The notes below the pieces were generated by a model. The model saw only the letters and a list, made by a program, of their open reading frames with translations. It ran no database searches and was not told the DNA's origin. A program made the position numbers and the translations under genes. Source: Bradyrhizobium sp. 170 (GTDB lineage: Bacteria > Pseudomonadota > Alphaproteobacteria > Rhizobiales > Xanthobacteraceae). From it: a DNA stretch of 64,000 nt. Of this stretch, positions 1-10,913 are shown in pieces. The stretch lies in contig NZ_CP064703.1 of assembly GCF_023101085.1 (NCBI RefSeq), positions 9,131,220 to 9,195,219 on the forward strand. The letters are read 5' to 3'. Position 1 is the first letter of the stretch. Every line of letters starts with the position of its first letter.

Positions 1-462
1 CGTGCGCTGGCCCCGCAGCACGCCGGGCAAGATCTCCTGCACGTAGTAGGGCAACGCGCGCGCCAGCGTATCCTTCAGGCTTTCGCCGCCGGGCGGCGGC
101 ACGTCGTAGGAGCGGCGCCAGACCAGCACCTGGTCCTCGCCCCATTTCTTGCGGGCGTCATCCTTGTTGAGGCCGGAGAGATCGCCGTAATCGCGTTCGT
201 TGAGCGCGAGATCTTTCGTCGTCGGCAGCCCGGTCTGGCCGATCTCGGCGAGCATCAGCTTCAGCGTATGCTGGGCGCGCGTCAGGTCCGAGGTGAAGGC
301 GACGTCGAACGTCAGGCCTTGTGCCTTCAATTTGCGGCCGGCCTCCTTGGCCTCAGCGATGCCCTGTTCGGTGAGGTCTGGGTCTTTCCAGCCGGTGAAC
401 AGGTTTTTCAGATTCCATTCGCTCTGGCCGTGCCGCACGAGCACGAGAAGACGATCGCTCAT
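1..462 (-). CDS. gpmA: 2,3-bisphosphoglycerate-dependent phosphoglycerate mutase, C-terminus cut by window edge
   Basis: This enzyme interconverts 3- and 2-phosphoglycerate in cytosolic glycolysis and gluconeogenesis. The reading frame opens with ATG at 462 and stays open to base 1, giving 154 visible residues; the C-terminus lies outside the window. The phosphohistidine motif RHGQSEWN sits at residues 10-17. Further conserved blocks are [23 protein letters not shown] and [11 protein letters not shown], all diagnostic of the dPGM family. It is followed on the same strand by no visible gene and preceded by dapB 33 bases upstream, so the two are probably co-transcribed. The family call is firm. 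Confidence 0.95.
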   Translation of the reverse strand, partial: MSDRLLVLVRHGQSEWNLKNLFTGWKDPDLTEQGIAEAKEAGRKLKAQGLTFDVAFTSDLTRAQHTLKLMLAEIGQTGLPTTKDLALNERDYGDLSGLNKDDARKKWGEDQVLVWRRSYDVPPPGGESLKDTLARALPYYVQEILPGVLRGQRT

Positions 463-495
463 TGAAAGGATTTCCGTTTTTCGTTTCGGATTGGA

Positions 496-1311
496 TTAGA
501 AGTCGGCAAGCCCGAGCACATCGGTCATCGTATAGAAGCCGGGCGTCTTGCCCCGCGCCCACAGCGCCGCCTTGACGGCGCCCTGCGCAAACATCGTTCG
601 GTCCTCGGCGCGGTGGGTCAGTTCGATCCGCTCCATGGCACCGGCGAAGATCACGCTGTGATCGCCGGTGACAGTGCCGCCGCGCAGCGCGGCAAAGCCG
701 ATGTCGCCGGGACGGCGCGTTCCGGTCTCGCCGTCGCGGCCACGCGCCGAATGGGTATAGAGATCGACGCCGCGGCCGGCGGCGGCAGCCTCGCCCAGCA
801 TCAAGGCCGTGCCCGACGGCGCGTCGATCTTGGCCTTGTGATGCATTTCGAGAATCTCGATATCGAAACTCTGGTCGAGCGATTGCGCGACCCTCTTCAC
901 CAGCGCCGCCAGCAGGTTGACGCCGAGGCTCATATTGCCTGACTTCACCACGATCGCACGCGAGGTGACGCTCTTGATGACGGCATCGTCCGACGCCGAC
1001 AGGCCGGTGGTGCCGATGACATGGACCAGCCCGCGCTCGGCGGCGATTGCGACATTGGCGATGGTGGCGCCGGGGATGGTGAAATCGAGAATGCCGTCCG
1101 CGTTCGCCGACAGCGCCCACAGGTCGGCGGAAAGTTTGACGCCATTCTCCGGCAGGCCGGCGAGCACGCCGGCATCCTTGCCCAGCAGTTCCGAACCCGG
1201 CGCTTCCAGCGCACCGGCCAGCACCGCGCCCGGCGTTTCCGAAATGACGCGCACCAGCGCGCGGCCCATCCGGCCGCCGGCCCCCGCAACGATCAATCGC
1301 ATATCGGCCAT
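496..1311 (-). CDS. dapB: 4-hydroxy-tetrahydrodipicolinate reductase
   Basis: DapB reduces the dihydrodipicolinate precursor with NAD(P)H in the diaminopimelate/lysine pathway, which feeds peptidoglycan synthesis in the cytosol. The 271-residue length fits the family. The dinucleotide-binding motif GAGGRMG is at residues 10-16 and the catalytic signature [14 protein letters not shown] at about 155-168, with the His pair 157/158 and Lys161. The frame is open 17 codons further upstream, but the start at 1311 (MADMRLIV) was chosen because the Rossmann strand begins immediately after it. It lies 33 bases upstream of gpmA and probably shares its transcript. Confidence 0.95.
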   Translation of the reverse strand: MADMRLIVAGAGGRMGRALVRVISETPGAVLAGALEAPGSELLGKDAGVLAGLPENGVKLSADLWALSANADGILDFTIPGATIANVAIAAERGLVHVIGTTGLSASDDAVIKSVTSRAIVVKSGNMSLGVNLLAALVKRVAQSLDQSFDIEILEMHHKAKIDAPSGTALMLGEAAAAGRGVDLYTHSARGRDGETGTRRPGDIGFAALRGGTVTGDHSVIFAGAMERIELTHRAEDRTMFAQGAVKAALWARGKTPGFYTMTDVLGLADF

Positions 1312-1377
1312 GGCTTTACCTCTGAACGGGGTATAGCCGGGGCAGGCCGTTCCGGCAACCAATCAGGGTCCATGGTT

Positions 1378-1503
1378 CGTCATGGCCGGGCTAGTCCCGG
1401 CCATCCACGTCTTCCTTGCCGCTGCTCTGTCAAGACGTGGATGCCCGGGACATAGGCGAGCGGAAGCGACGCCGTCCTTCAGACGGCTATGCCCGGGCAT
1501 GAC
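1378..1503. repeat. Dispersed repeat with internal inverted segments
   Basis: The segment between dapB and the DUF1330 gene carries complementary blocks: CCGGGCTAGTCCCGG near its left end, CCACGTCTT pairing with AAGACGTGG, and GCCCGGGCATGAC at the right end facing GTCATGGCCGGGC at the left. It resembles the other fold-back intergenic repeats in this window in architecture but not in sequence. It lies between two genes on the same strand and no ORF in it is credible. Confidence 0.5.
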
Positions 1504-1528
1504 GGAGGAAATGGACGTTCAAGTCCGC

Positions 1529-1831
1529 TCAGGGCTGAGGGCCGTCATAGCCTTCGATGATGATGAGATCGGCGACCGAATGCGGCTGCCGCACCTTGAT
1601 GTTTTCCTGGTATTCCGGCGAGTGGTAGCAGGCCAGCGCGGTCTCATAGTCGGGAAATTCGATCACCACATTGCGCGAGCGGCTTTCGCCTTCGATGGCC
1701 GTGAATTTGCCGGCACGCACGACGAAGCGCCCGCCGAATTTCTTGAAGATGGCCGGGTTGGCCGCCGCATAGGCCTTGTAGCCTTCGTCATTGTGCACGT
1801 CGACGCGTGCGATCCAGTATCCCTTGGCCAT
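1529..1831 (-). CDS. DUF1330 family protein
   Basis: This 100-residue cytosolic protein matches the DUF1330 family, small ferredoxin-like alpha/beta-barrel proteins of unknown biochemical role. The family pattern is visible: an N-terminal MAKGYWIARVDV strand, the YKAYAAANPAIFKKFGGRF block near residues 18-36, and the VVIEFPDYETALACYHSPEYQ block around 55-75. No enzymatic residue can be assigned. It starts 23 bases downstream of the pyrF stop-to-start gap on the same strand, so it may be the distal gene of a pyrF-containing transcript. The family call is good, but function is unknown. Confidence 0.85.
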   Translation of the reverse strand: MAKGYWIARVDVHNDEGYKAYAAANPAIFKKFGGRFVVRAGKFTAIEGESRSRNVVIEFPDYETALACYHSPEYQENIKVRQPHSVADLIIIEGYDGPQP

Positions 1832-1854
1832 CTCACTCTCCGTTTCTTGCTTCG

Positions 1855-2568
1855 CTACTTTGCCGACGCTTGTTTGATTTCCGCCTGAATGGCATCCGCC
1901 GCCGCCTTGGGATCGGCGGCTTCCGTAATGGGTCGCCCGACCACCAGATAGTCGGCGCCGGCGGCGATGGCACGCGCCGGCGTCATGATGCGCTTCTGGT
2001 CGCCGGTCGCCGCTCCAGCCGGGCGGATGCCTGGTGTCACCAGGTTCATCTGATGACCGACGATTTTTCGCAGCGCCGCCGCCTCTTCCGGCGAGCTCAC
2101 GAGCCCGTCGACGCCAAGCACCTGCGCCTGCTGCGCGCGCGCTTCCACCAGGTCGGAGACGTTGAGCCGATAGCCCGCGGCATGAAGATCGCCGTCGTCA
2201 TACGAAGTCAGCACGGTAACCGCGAGAATTTTTAAGCCTGATCCGGCGCGCGCCTCGACCGCGGCTTTCATTGTCTGCGGATAGGCGTGCACGGTGAGAA
2301 AAGTCGCGCCGAGTTTCGCCACGCTCTCGACGCCGCGCGCCACCGTGTTGCCGATGTCGTGCAGCTTGAGATCGAGGAAGACCTTCTTGCCGGATTTCGC
2401 CAATTGCTGCGCCAGCGGCAGGCCGCCGGAATAGCCGAGTTGATAGCCGATCTTATAAAAACTCACGCTGTCGCCGAGCCGCGCGATCATCGCTTCCGCC
2501 TCGGCCAAGCCGGGCAAATCGAGCGCGACGATCAAGCGGTCTTTCGGCGCGATTACGGCTGGCTGCAT
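1855..2568 (-). CDS. pyrF: orotidine 5'-phosphate decarboxylase
   Basis: PyrF decarboxylates OMP to UMP, the last step of de novo pyrimidine synthesis. The 237 residues match the bacterial short form. The N-terminal substrate-binding segment [12 protein letters not shown] is at about 13-24. The catalytic Lys/Asp signature [13 protein letters not shown] lies near 64-76 and the phosphate-binding block VTPGIRP near 178-184. The start ATG at 2568 lies only 6 bases from the stop of the upstream flavin-reductase gene, so those two genes are likely co-transcribed. Confidence 0.95.
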   Translation of the reverse strand: MQPAVIAPKDRLIVALDLPGLAEAEAMIARLGDSVSFYKIGYQLGYSGGLPLAQQLAKSGKKVFLDLKLHDIGNTVARGVESVAKLGATFLTVHAYPQTMKAAVEARAGSGLKILAVTVLTSYDDGDLHAAGYRLNVSDLVEARAQQAQVLGVDGLVSSPEEAAALRKIVGHQMNLVTPGIRPAGAATGDQKRIMTPARAIAAGADYLVVGRPITEAADPKAAADAIQAEIKQASAK

Positions 2569-2574
2569 GTCACC

Positions 2575-3153
2575 TCACATCATGCGTTGGGAAACGTCGA
2601 TCAACTGCCGCACCAGCGCTTTCAGCGCGTCGGCATCAGTAGAATTCTTCAGCCGCTCCATCTCGTCATAGGCATCGTCGGCAAACGACAGTGCGAACTG
2701 GTTCGGGATCACCTGGGCATGGCAGGCCGACAGGATCAGCCGCAGCGCCGCCAGCGCGCGGGAGCCGCCGAGCCGGCCGCCGGAAGCAGACGCGATCGCA
2801 AACACCCGCTCGCGAAACACCTGCCCGCGGGTCTCGTGTGCGTCCTGCACCCGGCTCACCCAGTCGATGGTGTTTTTCACCAGCGCCGGCACCGAGGAAT
2901 TGTACTCCGGCGTCACGATCAGCACGCCATGATGGGCCGCCATCATGCGCTTCAAATTCACCGCGTGCTTCGGCACGCCGGACTTCGCCTGCAGGTCGCC
3001 GTCATAGATCGGCAGCGGAAAGTCTGACAGCGAGATCCGGGTGATTTCGGCGCCTTGCTGCGCCAGCGCATGTGCGGCAACGGCCGCCAGCTTCGCATTG
3101 AGCGAGCCTGATCGGAGCGATCCCGGGATCACGAGGATTTTGAGCGCGGACAT
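2575..3153 (-). CDS. NADPH-dependent FMN reductase family protein
   Basis: This 192-residue flavodoxin-fold protein belongs to the NADPH-dependent FMN reductase/chromate and quinone reductase family. The flavin phosphate-binding loop is PGSLRSGSLN at about residues 10-19, and the second conserved block TPEYNSSVPALVKNTIDW is near 80-97. The native substrate (free flavin, quinones or azo compounds) cannot be told from sequence. It precedes pyrF with a 6-base gap on the same strand, suggesting co-transcription without an obvious pathway link. Confidence 0.88.
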   Translation of the reverse strand: MSALKILVIPGSLRSGSLNAKLAAVAAHALAQQGAEITRISLSDFPLPIYDGDLQAKSGVPKHAVNLKRMMAAHHGVLIVTPEYNSSVPALVKNTIDWVSRVQDAHETRGQVFRERVFAIASASGGRLGGSRALAALRLILSACHAQVIPNQFALSFADDAYDEMERLKNSTDADALKALVRQLIDVSQRMM

Positions 3154-3199
3154 ATTTGAATTCGTATTCGGGGCAGACTTGCCACGCGAATACGTGGCA

Positions 3200-3802
3200 T
3201 CAGCCCTTGCGATACACCCAGACCCGGGCGGGCGGAAGGTTCATCCATATCCGCTCGGAGGCTTCTGTGGACACGCCCGGCAGCGATTTCGGGATCGGCG
3301 GCGCGACCGAATAGGTGAACTGCACGAAGGGGGCACCGGGCGCGAGCGCCACGAAGGCGTCACGGATCAGTTTCAGGCGCGTCAGCATCGGCTTGGTCAC
3401 GAGCGGCAGGCCGGAGACCACGGCGGAGGCCGGAGCATCCAGCACGTCCCCGAGCGAGTCGCGCAGCGCGTAGGCATCGCCCTGCACCACCTTGGCCTGC
3501 GGATAGCGGTCGCGCAGCAGCGCGCAGAAGCCGGGATTGTACTCGACCAGCACCAGCCGCTTCTGGTCGACGCCATGTTCGATCAGCGCATTGGTGATCG
3601 CCCCGGTCCCCGGTCCGAGTTCGATCACCGGCCCTTTGGATTCGACGTCGACATACTGCGCCATGGTCCGGGCGAGCAACTTGCTCGACGGCATCACGGC
3701 ACCCATGTGCAGCGGTTTTTCGATCCATGAACGAAGGAAGCGAACCTCATCGTCCAGACGGAGAGGCTTCTTCAACGCACGCACGGACGATTGCAAAGGC
3801 AT
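3200..3802 (-). CDS. pmtA: PmtA-like SAM-dependent phospholipid N-methyltransferase
   Basis: This 200-residue class I SAM methyltransferase has motif I ELGPGTGAITNAL at about residues 61-73 and the acidic post-I strand LVLVEYNPGFCALL. The GLPL block near 130 is in the motif IV position. The N-terminal FLRSWIEKPLHMGAVMPSS segment is typical of the Rhodobacter/Sinorhizobium-type PmtA group, which methylates phosphatidylethanolamine toward phosphatidylcholine at the inner membrane surface. rRNA adenine dimethylases share this fold but not that N-terminal block. The symbol is inferred from similarity and from position near dnaJ, where I recall pmtA lying in Bradyrhizobium. Confidence 0.72.
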   Translation of the reverse strand: MPLQSSVRALKKPLRLDDEVRFLRSWIEKPLHMGAVMPSSKLLARTMAQYVDVESKGPVIELGPGTGAITNALIEHGVDQKRLVLVEYNPGFCALLRDRYPQAKVVQGDAYALRDSLGDVLDAPASAVVSGLPLVTKPMLTRLKLIRDAFVALAPGAPFVQFTYSVAPPIPKSLPGVSTEASERIWMNLPPARVWVYRKG

Positions 3803-4011
3803 GTCGCTACCAGGCGGGACCCGCTGACGCGCGGGAATGTCAGAAAACAGTCATAAACACGTATAGGTCGACGGGGATATGGTCAAGCCAAACGGTAACG
3901 CGCCAGGTCCGCCAAAGTGCCCACGATCTGGCGATAAGACCCTGTGCAAGCTGAATGAATCATGACTGCCGAGTGCGAACTGCGCTTCGCCCAGCTCGCG
4001 TTCGCGCAGGC

Positions 4012-5142
4012 TCAGGAGCCCGCGCGGCTGCCGAAGAAGTCCTTGACCTTGGTGAAGAAGCCCGCTGCTTCCGGCTGGGTCGCGCCGGACGACAATTTTT
4101 CGAACTCCGCGAGCAGTTCCTGCTGCTTCTTGGTCAGATTTTGCGGCGTTTCGACCATGACCTGGACATACATGTCGCCGGTCTGGCGCGAGCGGAGCAC
4201 CGGCATGCCTTTTGATGCAATGCGGAAACGGCGGCCGGACTGCGTCCCGGCCGGCACTTTCACCTTGGTCTTGCCCTTGTCGATGGTCGGGACCTCGAAT
4301 TCGCCGCCGAGGGCTGCCGCAACCATCGAGATCGGAACCCGGCAATGCAGATCGGCGCCGTCGCGCTGGAAGAATTCGTGGGTGGCCAGCGACAGGAAAA
4401 TATAGAGATCGCCGGGTGGCCCGCCGCGGACGCCGGCCTCGCCCTCGCCGGCAAGGCGGATGCGCGTGCCGTCCTCGACGCCCTGGGGGATGTTGACCGA
4501 CAGCATCCGGTCGCGCGTCACCCGTCCTGACCCTGCGCAGTTCGGGCAGGCGTCCTCGATCATCTGGCCGCGGCCCTGACAGCCGGGGCAGGTCCGCTCC
4601 AGCGTGAAGAAGCCCTGGGCCTGCCGCACCCGCCCCTGGCCACCGCACATCGAGCAGGTCTTCGGCTTGGTGCCGGCCTTGGCGCCGGTGCCCGAACAGG
4701 GCTCGCAGGTGACCGAGACCGGGATCTCGATCTGTGCGGTCTTGCCCTGAAAAGCCTCTTCCAGCGTGATTTCCATATTGTAGCGCAGGTCGGCGCCGCG
4801 CTCGCGTCCACCGCTGCGCCGCTGCCCGGCCATGCCGAACAGGTCTTCGAAAATATCGGAGAATGACGAGGCGAAGCCGGCGCCGAAACCGGGACCACCG
4901 CCGCCCATGCCCTGCTCGAACGCGGCATGGCCGTAGCGGTCATAGGCAGCGCGCTTCTCGCCGTCTTTCAGGACCTCGTAGGCTTCGTTGATTTCCTTGA
5001 AGCGGACTTCGCTGGAGGCATCGCCCGGATTCTTGTCCGGATGCCATTTCATCGCGAGCTTGCGGAACGCCGCCTTGAGCTTGGACTCGTCCGCGTTCCG
5101 TTCGACTTCCAGGGTTTCGTAATAGCAGCGCTTGGTGGACAT
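4012..5142 (-). CDS. dnaJ: chaperone DnaJ (Hsp40)
   Basis: DnaJ stimulates the ATPase of DnaK and delivers unfolded clients in the cytosol. The 376 residues carry a J domain with HPD at 34-36 and a Gly/Phe-rich linker from about 75 to 95. Four zinc-binding CxxCxGxG repeats lie between about 145 and 210 ([32 protein letters not shown]), followed by the C-terminal substrate-binding region. It lies 143 bases downstream of dnaK on the same strand, the usual dnaKJ order. A separate promoter in that gap is possible but none is obvious. Confidence 0.97.
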   Translation of the reverse strand: MSTKRCYYETLEVERNADESKLKAAFRKLAMKWHPDKNPGDASSEVRFKEINEAYEVLKDGEKRAAYDRYGHAAFEQGMGGGGPGFGAGFASSFSDIFEDLFGMAGQRRSGGRERGADLRYNMEITLEEAFQGKTAQIEIPVSVTCEPCSGTGAKAGTKPKTCSMCGGQGRVRQAQGFFTLERTCPGCQGRGQMIEDACPNCAGSGRVTRDRMLSVNIPQGVEDGTRIRLAGEGEAGVRGGPPGDLYIFLSLATHEFFQRDGADLHCRVPISMVAAALGGEFEVPTIDKGKTKVKVPAGTQSGRRFRIASKGMPVLRSRQTGDMYVQVMVETPQNLTKKQQELLAEFEKLSSGATQPEAAGFFTKVKDFFGSRAGS

Positions 5143-5285
5143 CAGTCAAACCCGCCCGAAGTTCGTCTTCATGCCGAAGGGTGCTTCCTGAAAAGATGCA
5201 GCCCTCGGCTTAACGAAAAATGACCCCCACCCAAGGAACGCAAGCCGCGCGCTCTTTTGGATGAGGGTCATGGTCGAAAGCCCGT

Positions 5286-7187
<1,902 letters not shown>

Positions 7188-7289
7188 GGTCCTCATATCC
7201 TTCTTGTTGCGGCAGGTTGGCTGGGCCCTGGACGGCGCACCTAACCGAACCCCCAACGATCAATTACTCGCGATATTGCGACGGTGAGC

Positions 7290-7320
7290 CTCATATAGGA
7301 GGGGGGGTCGGGCCTGCAAG
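7290..7320 (-). promoter_or_regulatory. RpoH (sigma-32) heat-shock promoter of dnaKJ
   Basis: Read on the minus strand, the segment contains CTTG (7320-7317), a 17-base spacer, then CCTATATGAG (7299-7290). This fits the alphaproteobacterial heat-shock consensus CTTG-N17-23-CYTATNTNNG at every defined position. The -10 region lies about 100 bases upstream of the dnaK ATG, leaving a moderate 5' leader. The match is seen in the sequence; its use by RpoH is inferred from the consensus and the gene it precedes. Confidence 0.8.
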
Positions 7321-7780
7321 GACTGAACGCAAGCTTAAGGCCTGAAATGGCTGACGTTTGAAAGATTATGTCAGCCCGGGGCGGGGGCGCATCAGTGCCT
7401 GTAGTGGCGTTAAGAAATCGGCAAGGCCGCTCACCTTCGGCCGCTCCTCGCTCGCACCGCCGGAGCGCTGCGCAGCAATGCGGCATCTTCCCCATCGAGG
7501 GGCCCGGCCACCGCGGAAGGGGGAGCGGTATTTGGCCGCTGGAAGCGCCCCAAAAAGAGCTCGGATACCGGGCAAAATCCCGCAAAATCGCCGACATATC
7601 GGAACGTAACGGTGGAACGGACGCCTACCCTGCCCTGTTGCAGGGACATCAAAACCGCTAAAAGCGGGCCGACTGGAACGACCCCCTATGGTGCCCGCAA
7701 GGCTCCAGGATTCCACCAGAGATTCGTAAGCTGCATTGTCGGACCACTGAACGGCCCCATGCAAACCCGGTAGATACTCC
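7321..7780. other. Intergenic stretch between dnaK promoter and the next gene
   Basis: This 460-base stretch has no convincing gene. The open frames crossing it on both strands overlap one another, lack ribosome-binding sites and show no recognisable family, so they are taken as chance frames. I see no tRNA-like fold, CIRCE element or clear terminator in it. It must contain the promoter for the rightward gene at 7781, but no box pair stands out. Confidence 0.5.
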
Positions 7781-8731
7781 ATGAAGCTCCTTCGATACTT
7801 CGCTGCGGTTGCCCTGATCGTTGCCGCCAATTCTACCGTATTCTCTTCCGCGTTCGCCGCCGACCCGGTCTTCCCGCCGGGCGCCAGGGTGGGCATGACG
7901 CCACTGGTCGGCCTCAACAAGGCCAGAACATTCATCGGCTTCGAGACCGAGGATCAGGGGGTCAAGGTGCTGGTCACGGACCTGCCGGAGGCGGCCTATG
8001 GCGAAGTCTCCAATGCCTTCAAGGCCAACCCGGGCGGCACCGGCGGCATCAAGCCCGAGAGCATCGAGACCGCGGCGGGGCTCGCCTACTACACCGTCGA
8101 AAACGCCAAGGACGGCGCCACCAATGTGCGCCGCTATTCGATGATCCTGCCCGGCCCCACCTTCTCCGGCTATGTCGCCGTGCAGGTGCCCGAAAACGCT
8201 TCCAGGATCTATACCGACGACGCCATCCGCCAGATGTTCGCTTCCGCCGTGATCCGCAACGAGGTTCCGATCGAGGAGCAGCTCGGGCTGATGCCGTTCA
8301 AGGTCAGCGAGCTCTCGAGCTTCAAGAACATCCGCACGCTGGCGCCGGGCGCGGCCCTCATTCTCTCCGACGGTGACGAAAAGACCGGCTTCGAAGTCGC
8401 GCCCTTCATGATCATCGGCCTGATCGGCTCGACGGCAGCTTCGCCCGACGATCGCGGCCGCTTTGCCCAGCAGATCGCGACCACGATTCCCGGCGTGCGC
8501 GACGGCAGGATCACGATGTCGGAGCCGGTCCGCATCGATGGCCAGCCCGGCTACGAGACGCGGATCGACGCCACCAGCGGCAAGGACAATACGCCGGTTA
8601 CCATCGTGCAATGGCTGCGGTTCGGCTCCCAGAGCTCGATGCGCATCATCGGCTCTTCGCCGCGCACCGACTGGACCAAGGCCTTTCCGCGCTTCCGCGC
8701 GGTGCGCGACGGAATCCATCCGCGCGGCTGA
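7781..8731 (+). CDS. exported protein of unknown function
   Basis: I do not recognise a characterised family. The 316-residue product begins with a typical Sec signal peptide: MKLLRYF, a hydrophobic run, and a probable cleavage after SAFA near residue 27. The mature part has no transmembrane segment and reads as a soluble alpha/beta protein with several short beta-rich blocks, for example PTFSGYVAVQVPE and QPGYETRIDATS. No cysteines or metal-binding motif are evident. It is a single gene facing away from dnaK, and a second small exported protein follows 33 bases later, so the two may be co-transcribed in the envelope. Confidence 0.8.
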   Translation: MKLLRYFAAVALIVAANSTVFSSAFAADPVFPPGARVGMTPLVGLNKARTFIGFETEDQGVKVLVTDLPEAAYGEVSNAFKANPGGTGGIKPESIETAAGLAYYTVENAKDGATNVRRYSMILPGPTFSGYVAVQVPENASRIYTDDAIRQMFASAVIRNEVPIEEQLGLMPFKVSELSSFKNIRTLAPGAALILSDGDEKTGFEVAPFMIIGLIGSTAASPDDRGRFAQQIATTIPGVRDGRITMSEPVRIDGQPGYETRIDATSGKDNTPVTIVQWLRFGSQSSMRIIGSSPRTDWTKAFPRFRAVRDGIHPRG

Positions 8732-8764
8732 TGCCCAATAGCTCACAAATCGAGTCGGGTTGAG

Positions 8765-9115
8765 GTGGCGAGCAAAACAATCATCGCAGTTGCGGCCGCA
8801 TTTTTGCTCACGGCCGGTCCATCATTCGGGCAGCAAGCCCATGACGATGGACCATTGCAGCAGCTCTTATCAGGCCTACGGGCCTGCGTCCGGTCACATG
8901 CTGCCGGAGTCTACGCCCTCGGCATAAGGACAACACGCGATGCCGAAGAGCTTCTTCTCAATCGATGCGGCAAAACCGTGCTGAATGACCTCTTCGGGTC
9001 AATCGCGGTGAACGAACGCGCAATATCGAAGGTACCGGCCGTGCTTCCCGGAATCTTCCGCGTGACGGTGCGAGAGGAATGGGCTGCTTTCCTCGATGGT
9101 GCGAGCGGCAGGTAA
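8765..9115 (+). CDS. small exported protein of unknown function
   Basis: The frame begins with GTG at 8765 and gives 116 residues. The N-terminus (VASKTIIAVAAAFLLTAGPSFGQQA) looks like a signal peptide with cleavage near residue 23, so a periplasmic location is likely. Two cysteines remain in the mature part (RACVRSH and LNRCGKT) and could form a disulphide. No family was recognised. It lies 33 bases after the preceding exported-protein gene on the same strand. The start is supported by the signal peptide rather than by a strong ribosome-binding site. Confidence 0.65.
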   Translation: MASKTIIAVAAAFLLTAGPSFGQQAHDDGPLQQLLSGLRACVRSHAAGVYALGIRTTRDAEELLLNRCGKTVLNDLFGSIAVNERAISKVPAVLPGIFRVTVREEWAAFLDGASGR

Positions 9116-9241
9116 AGCGGTTTGGATGGCGGCTCTTGAGGCACCCATTTTGCGCCAGCAAGCCCTAAATTTCAGGCTTACGTTCGTACACGGATGGAAA
9201 TAGGCTTCTCGCAGTCGGGTTCATAACCGGGGAGACGCACC

Positions 9242-9955
9242 ATGTTTATTCGTAGGCTGGTTCTGACAGGTCTCGGCGCGACGTCCGTCGCTGCCCTCGT
9301 TCCATCGGCGCTTTGGGCCGCGCCGATCAAACCTGACGATGCATCCGCGCTGCTCGTCATCGACGTGCAAAACTGTTTCCTTCCCGGCGGCAGCCTCGCG
9401 GTCAAGGACGGCGAGCAGGTCGTGCCCATTATCAACCGCATCGCCAAGGGTTTTGCCAATGTCGTGATGACACAGGACTGGCACACGGCGGGCCATATCT
9501 CGTTCGCCTCCACCCATTCCGGCAAGAAGCCGTTCGAGACCGTCAGCCTGCCCTACGGCAAGCAGGTGCTGTGGCCAGATCACTGCGTGCAGGGGACCGA
9601 GGGCGCGTCGCTATCGAAGGACCTCGCGATCCCGCATGCCGGGCTCGTCATCCGCAAGGGTTTCAACAAGAACGTCGACAGCTATTCGGCCTTCACCGAG
9701 GCTGACGGCAAGACCACGACGGGGCTCGCCGCCTACCTGAAGGCGCGCAAGGTGAAGCGGGTGTTCCTCGCCGGCCTCGCCACCGACTTCTGCGTGGCAT
9801 GGAGCGCGCTCGACGCGCGCAAGGCCGGTTTTGAAACCTTTGTGATCGAGGACGCCTGCCGCGGCATCGACAACGACGGCTCGCTCGCAAAAGCCTGGGC
9901 CGACATGACCAAGGCCGGCGTCAAGCGCATCCAGTCGAGCGATATCGCGGCTTGA
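9242..9955 (+). CDS. pncA: nicotinamidase/pyrazinamidase with export signal
   Basis: PncA hydrolyses nicotinamide to nicotinate for NAD salvage. The 237 residues show the isochorismatase-fold signature: LLVIDVQNCFLPGGSL (catalytic Asp), the metal-ligand region TQDWHTAGHISF, the LWPDHCVQGTEGA block, and the nucleophile Cys in AGLATDFCVAWSALDA. Unlike the cytosolic E. coli enzyme, the first 27 residues (MFIRRLVLTGLGATSV... to ALWA) form a twin-arginine-like signal peptide ending in a plausible AWA/AA cleavage region, so the product is probably exported. An AraC regulator starts 27 bases downstream. Confidence 0.9.
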   Translation: MFIRRLVLTGLGATSVAALVPSALWAAPIKPDDASALLVIDVQNCFLPGGSLAVKDGEQVVPIINRIAKGFANVVMTQDWHTAGHISFASTHSGKKPFETVSLPYGKQVLWPDHCVQGTEGASLSKDLAIPHAGLVIRKGFNKNVDSYSAFTEADGKTTTGLAAYLKARKVKRVFLAGLATDFCVAWSALDARKAGFETFVIEDACRGIDNDGSLAKAWADMTKAGVKRIQSSDIAA

Positions 9956-9982
9956 CGCCGTATCCTCTCGCAGGGGTCAGGG

Positions 9983-10834
9983 ATGTCCGACCTGACGGCT
10001 CCGTCCGCTTTCGAGTTGGCCCGTCGTGCGCCGTCGCAACGCACGGCGGGGCTTATTTCGGGCATGACCGGTTACCGTGAGACGGCGCGCGGCCGGTTTT
10101 TCCAGCGCGAAACCGCAGGCCTGGTGGTGCCGCTGATCATCAGCTTCGGCACGCCGTTCCTGATCGCGCTCGACCGCAAGCCCGACGCCGCCGACCGGCA
10201 GCCGAGCTTTGCCGCCGGGCTCCATGCCGGCCCGGTCTTTATCGAATCCGATGGCGGCGCCGAATGCGTGCAGGTCGATTTCACCCCGCTCGGCGCCTAT
10301 CGCTTTTTTGGCGGCGCTGTCGTCGATCTCGCCGCGCGCATGGTCGACATGTCAGACGTGCTGGGCCGCGAAGGCCGGCAACTGCGCGAACGGCTCGGGG
10401 CCGCATCCGGTTGGCAAAACCGCTTCGATCTGGTCGAGGATTTTGTTGCTGATCGCGCCAACCACCTGCCGTCCCCCGAGATCGAATTCGCCTATCGACG
10501 GCTGGCGCGCACTGCGGGCGGCGCGCGGATCACCGCGCTCGCGAAAGAGATCGGCTGGAGCCGCAAGCACCTGGTGAACCGTTTTCGATCCGAACTCGGT
10601 CTCGCGCCGAAGCCGGTTGCCCGCATCATGCGTTTCCATCGAGCCTGTCGGCTCGCACGGGGTGGAGCCCGCAGCGGCTGGGCAGGGATTGCGGCCGAGA
10701 GCGGTTATGCCGATCAGGCGCATCTCGCCCGTGAATTTTCAACCCTTGCCGGCGAAACGCCGACGGCTTGGGCCCGGCGCCTGGCGCTGACCGACAGTCG
10801 CCTGCTGCGCCCGCTGGACGAGCTCGACGCCTGA
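9983..10834 (+). CDS. AraC-family transcriptional regulator
   Basis: This 283-residue protein ends in an AraC-type DNA-binding domain with two helix-turn-helix units. The first is TALAKEIGWSRKHLVNRFRSELG at about 185-207 (quoted in part as EIGWSRKHLVNRF). The second is WAGIAAESGYADQAHLAREF, followed by the family's Pro-containing end. The N-terminal 150 residues form a ligand- or partner-sensing region without a recognised effector motif. It follows pncA by 27 bases and could regulate it, but no operator is visible. Confidence 0.88.
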   Translation: MSDLTAPSAFELARRAPSQRTAGLISGMTGYRETARGRFFQRETAGLVVPLIISFGTPFLIALDRKPDAADRQPSFAAGLHAGPVFIESDGGAECVQVDFTPLGAYRFFGGAVVDLAARMVDMSDVLGREGRQLRERLGAASGWQNRFDLVEDFVADRANHLPSPEIEFAYRRLARTAGGARITALAKEIGWSRKHLVNRFRSELGLAPKPVARIMRFHRACRLARGGARSGWAGIAAESGYADQAHLAREFSTLAGETPTAWARRLALTDSRLLRPLDELDA

Positions 10835-10913
10835 CGGTCCGGTAACAAATCTTCAAGCCTGTGCTGACGCGTCCGCGCATATTGGCGGAACAGCCGTGAG
10901 GGAGGAGTTTTCC

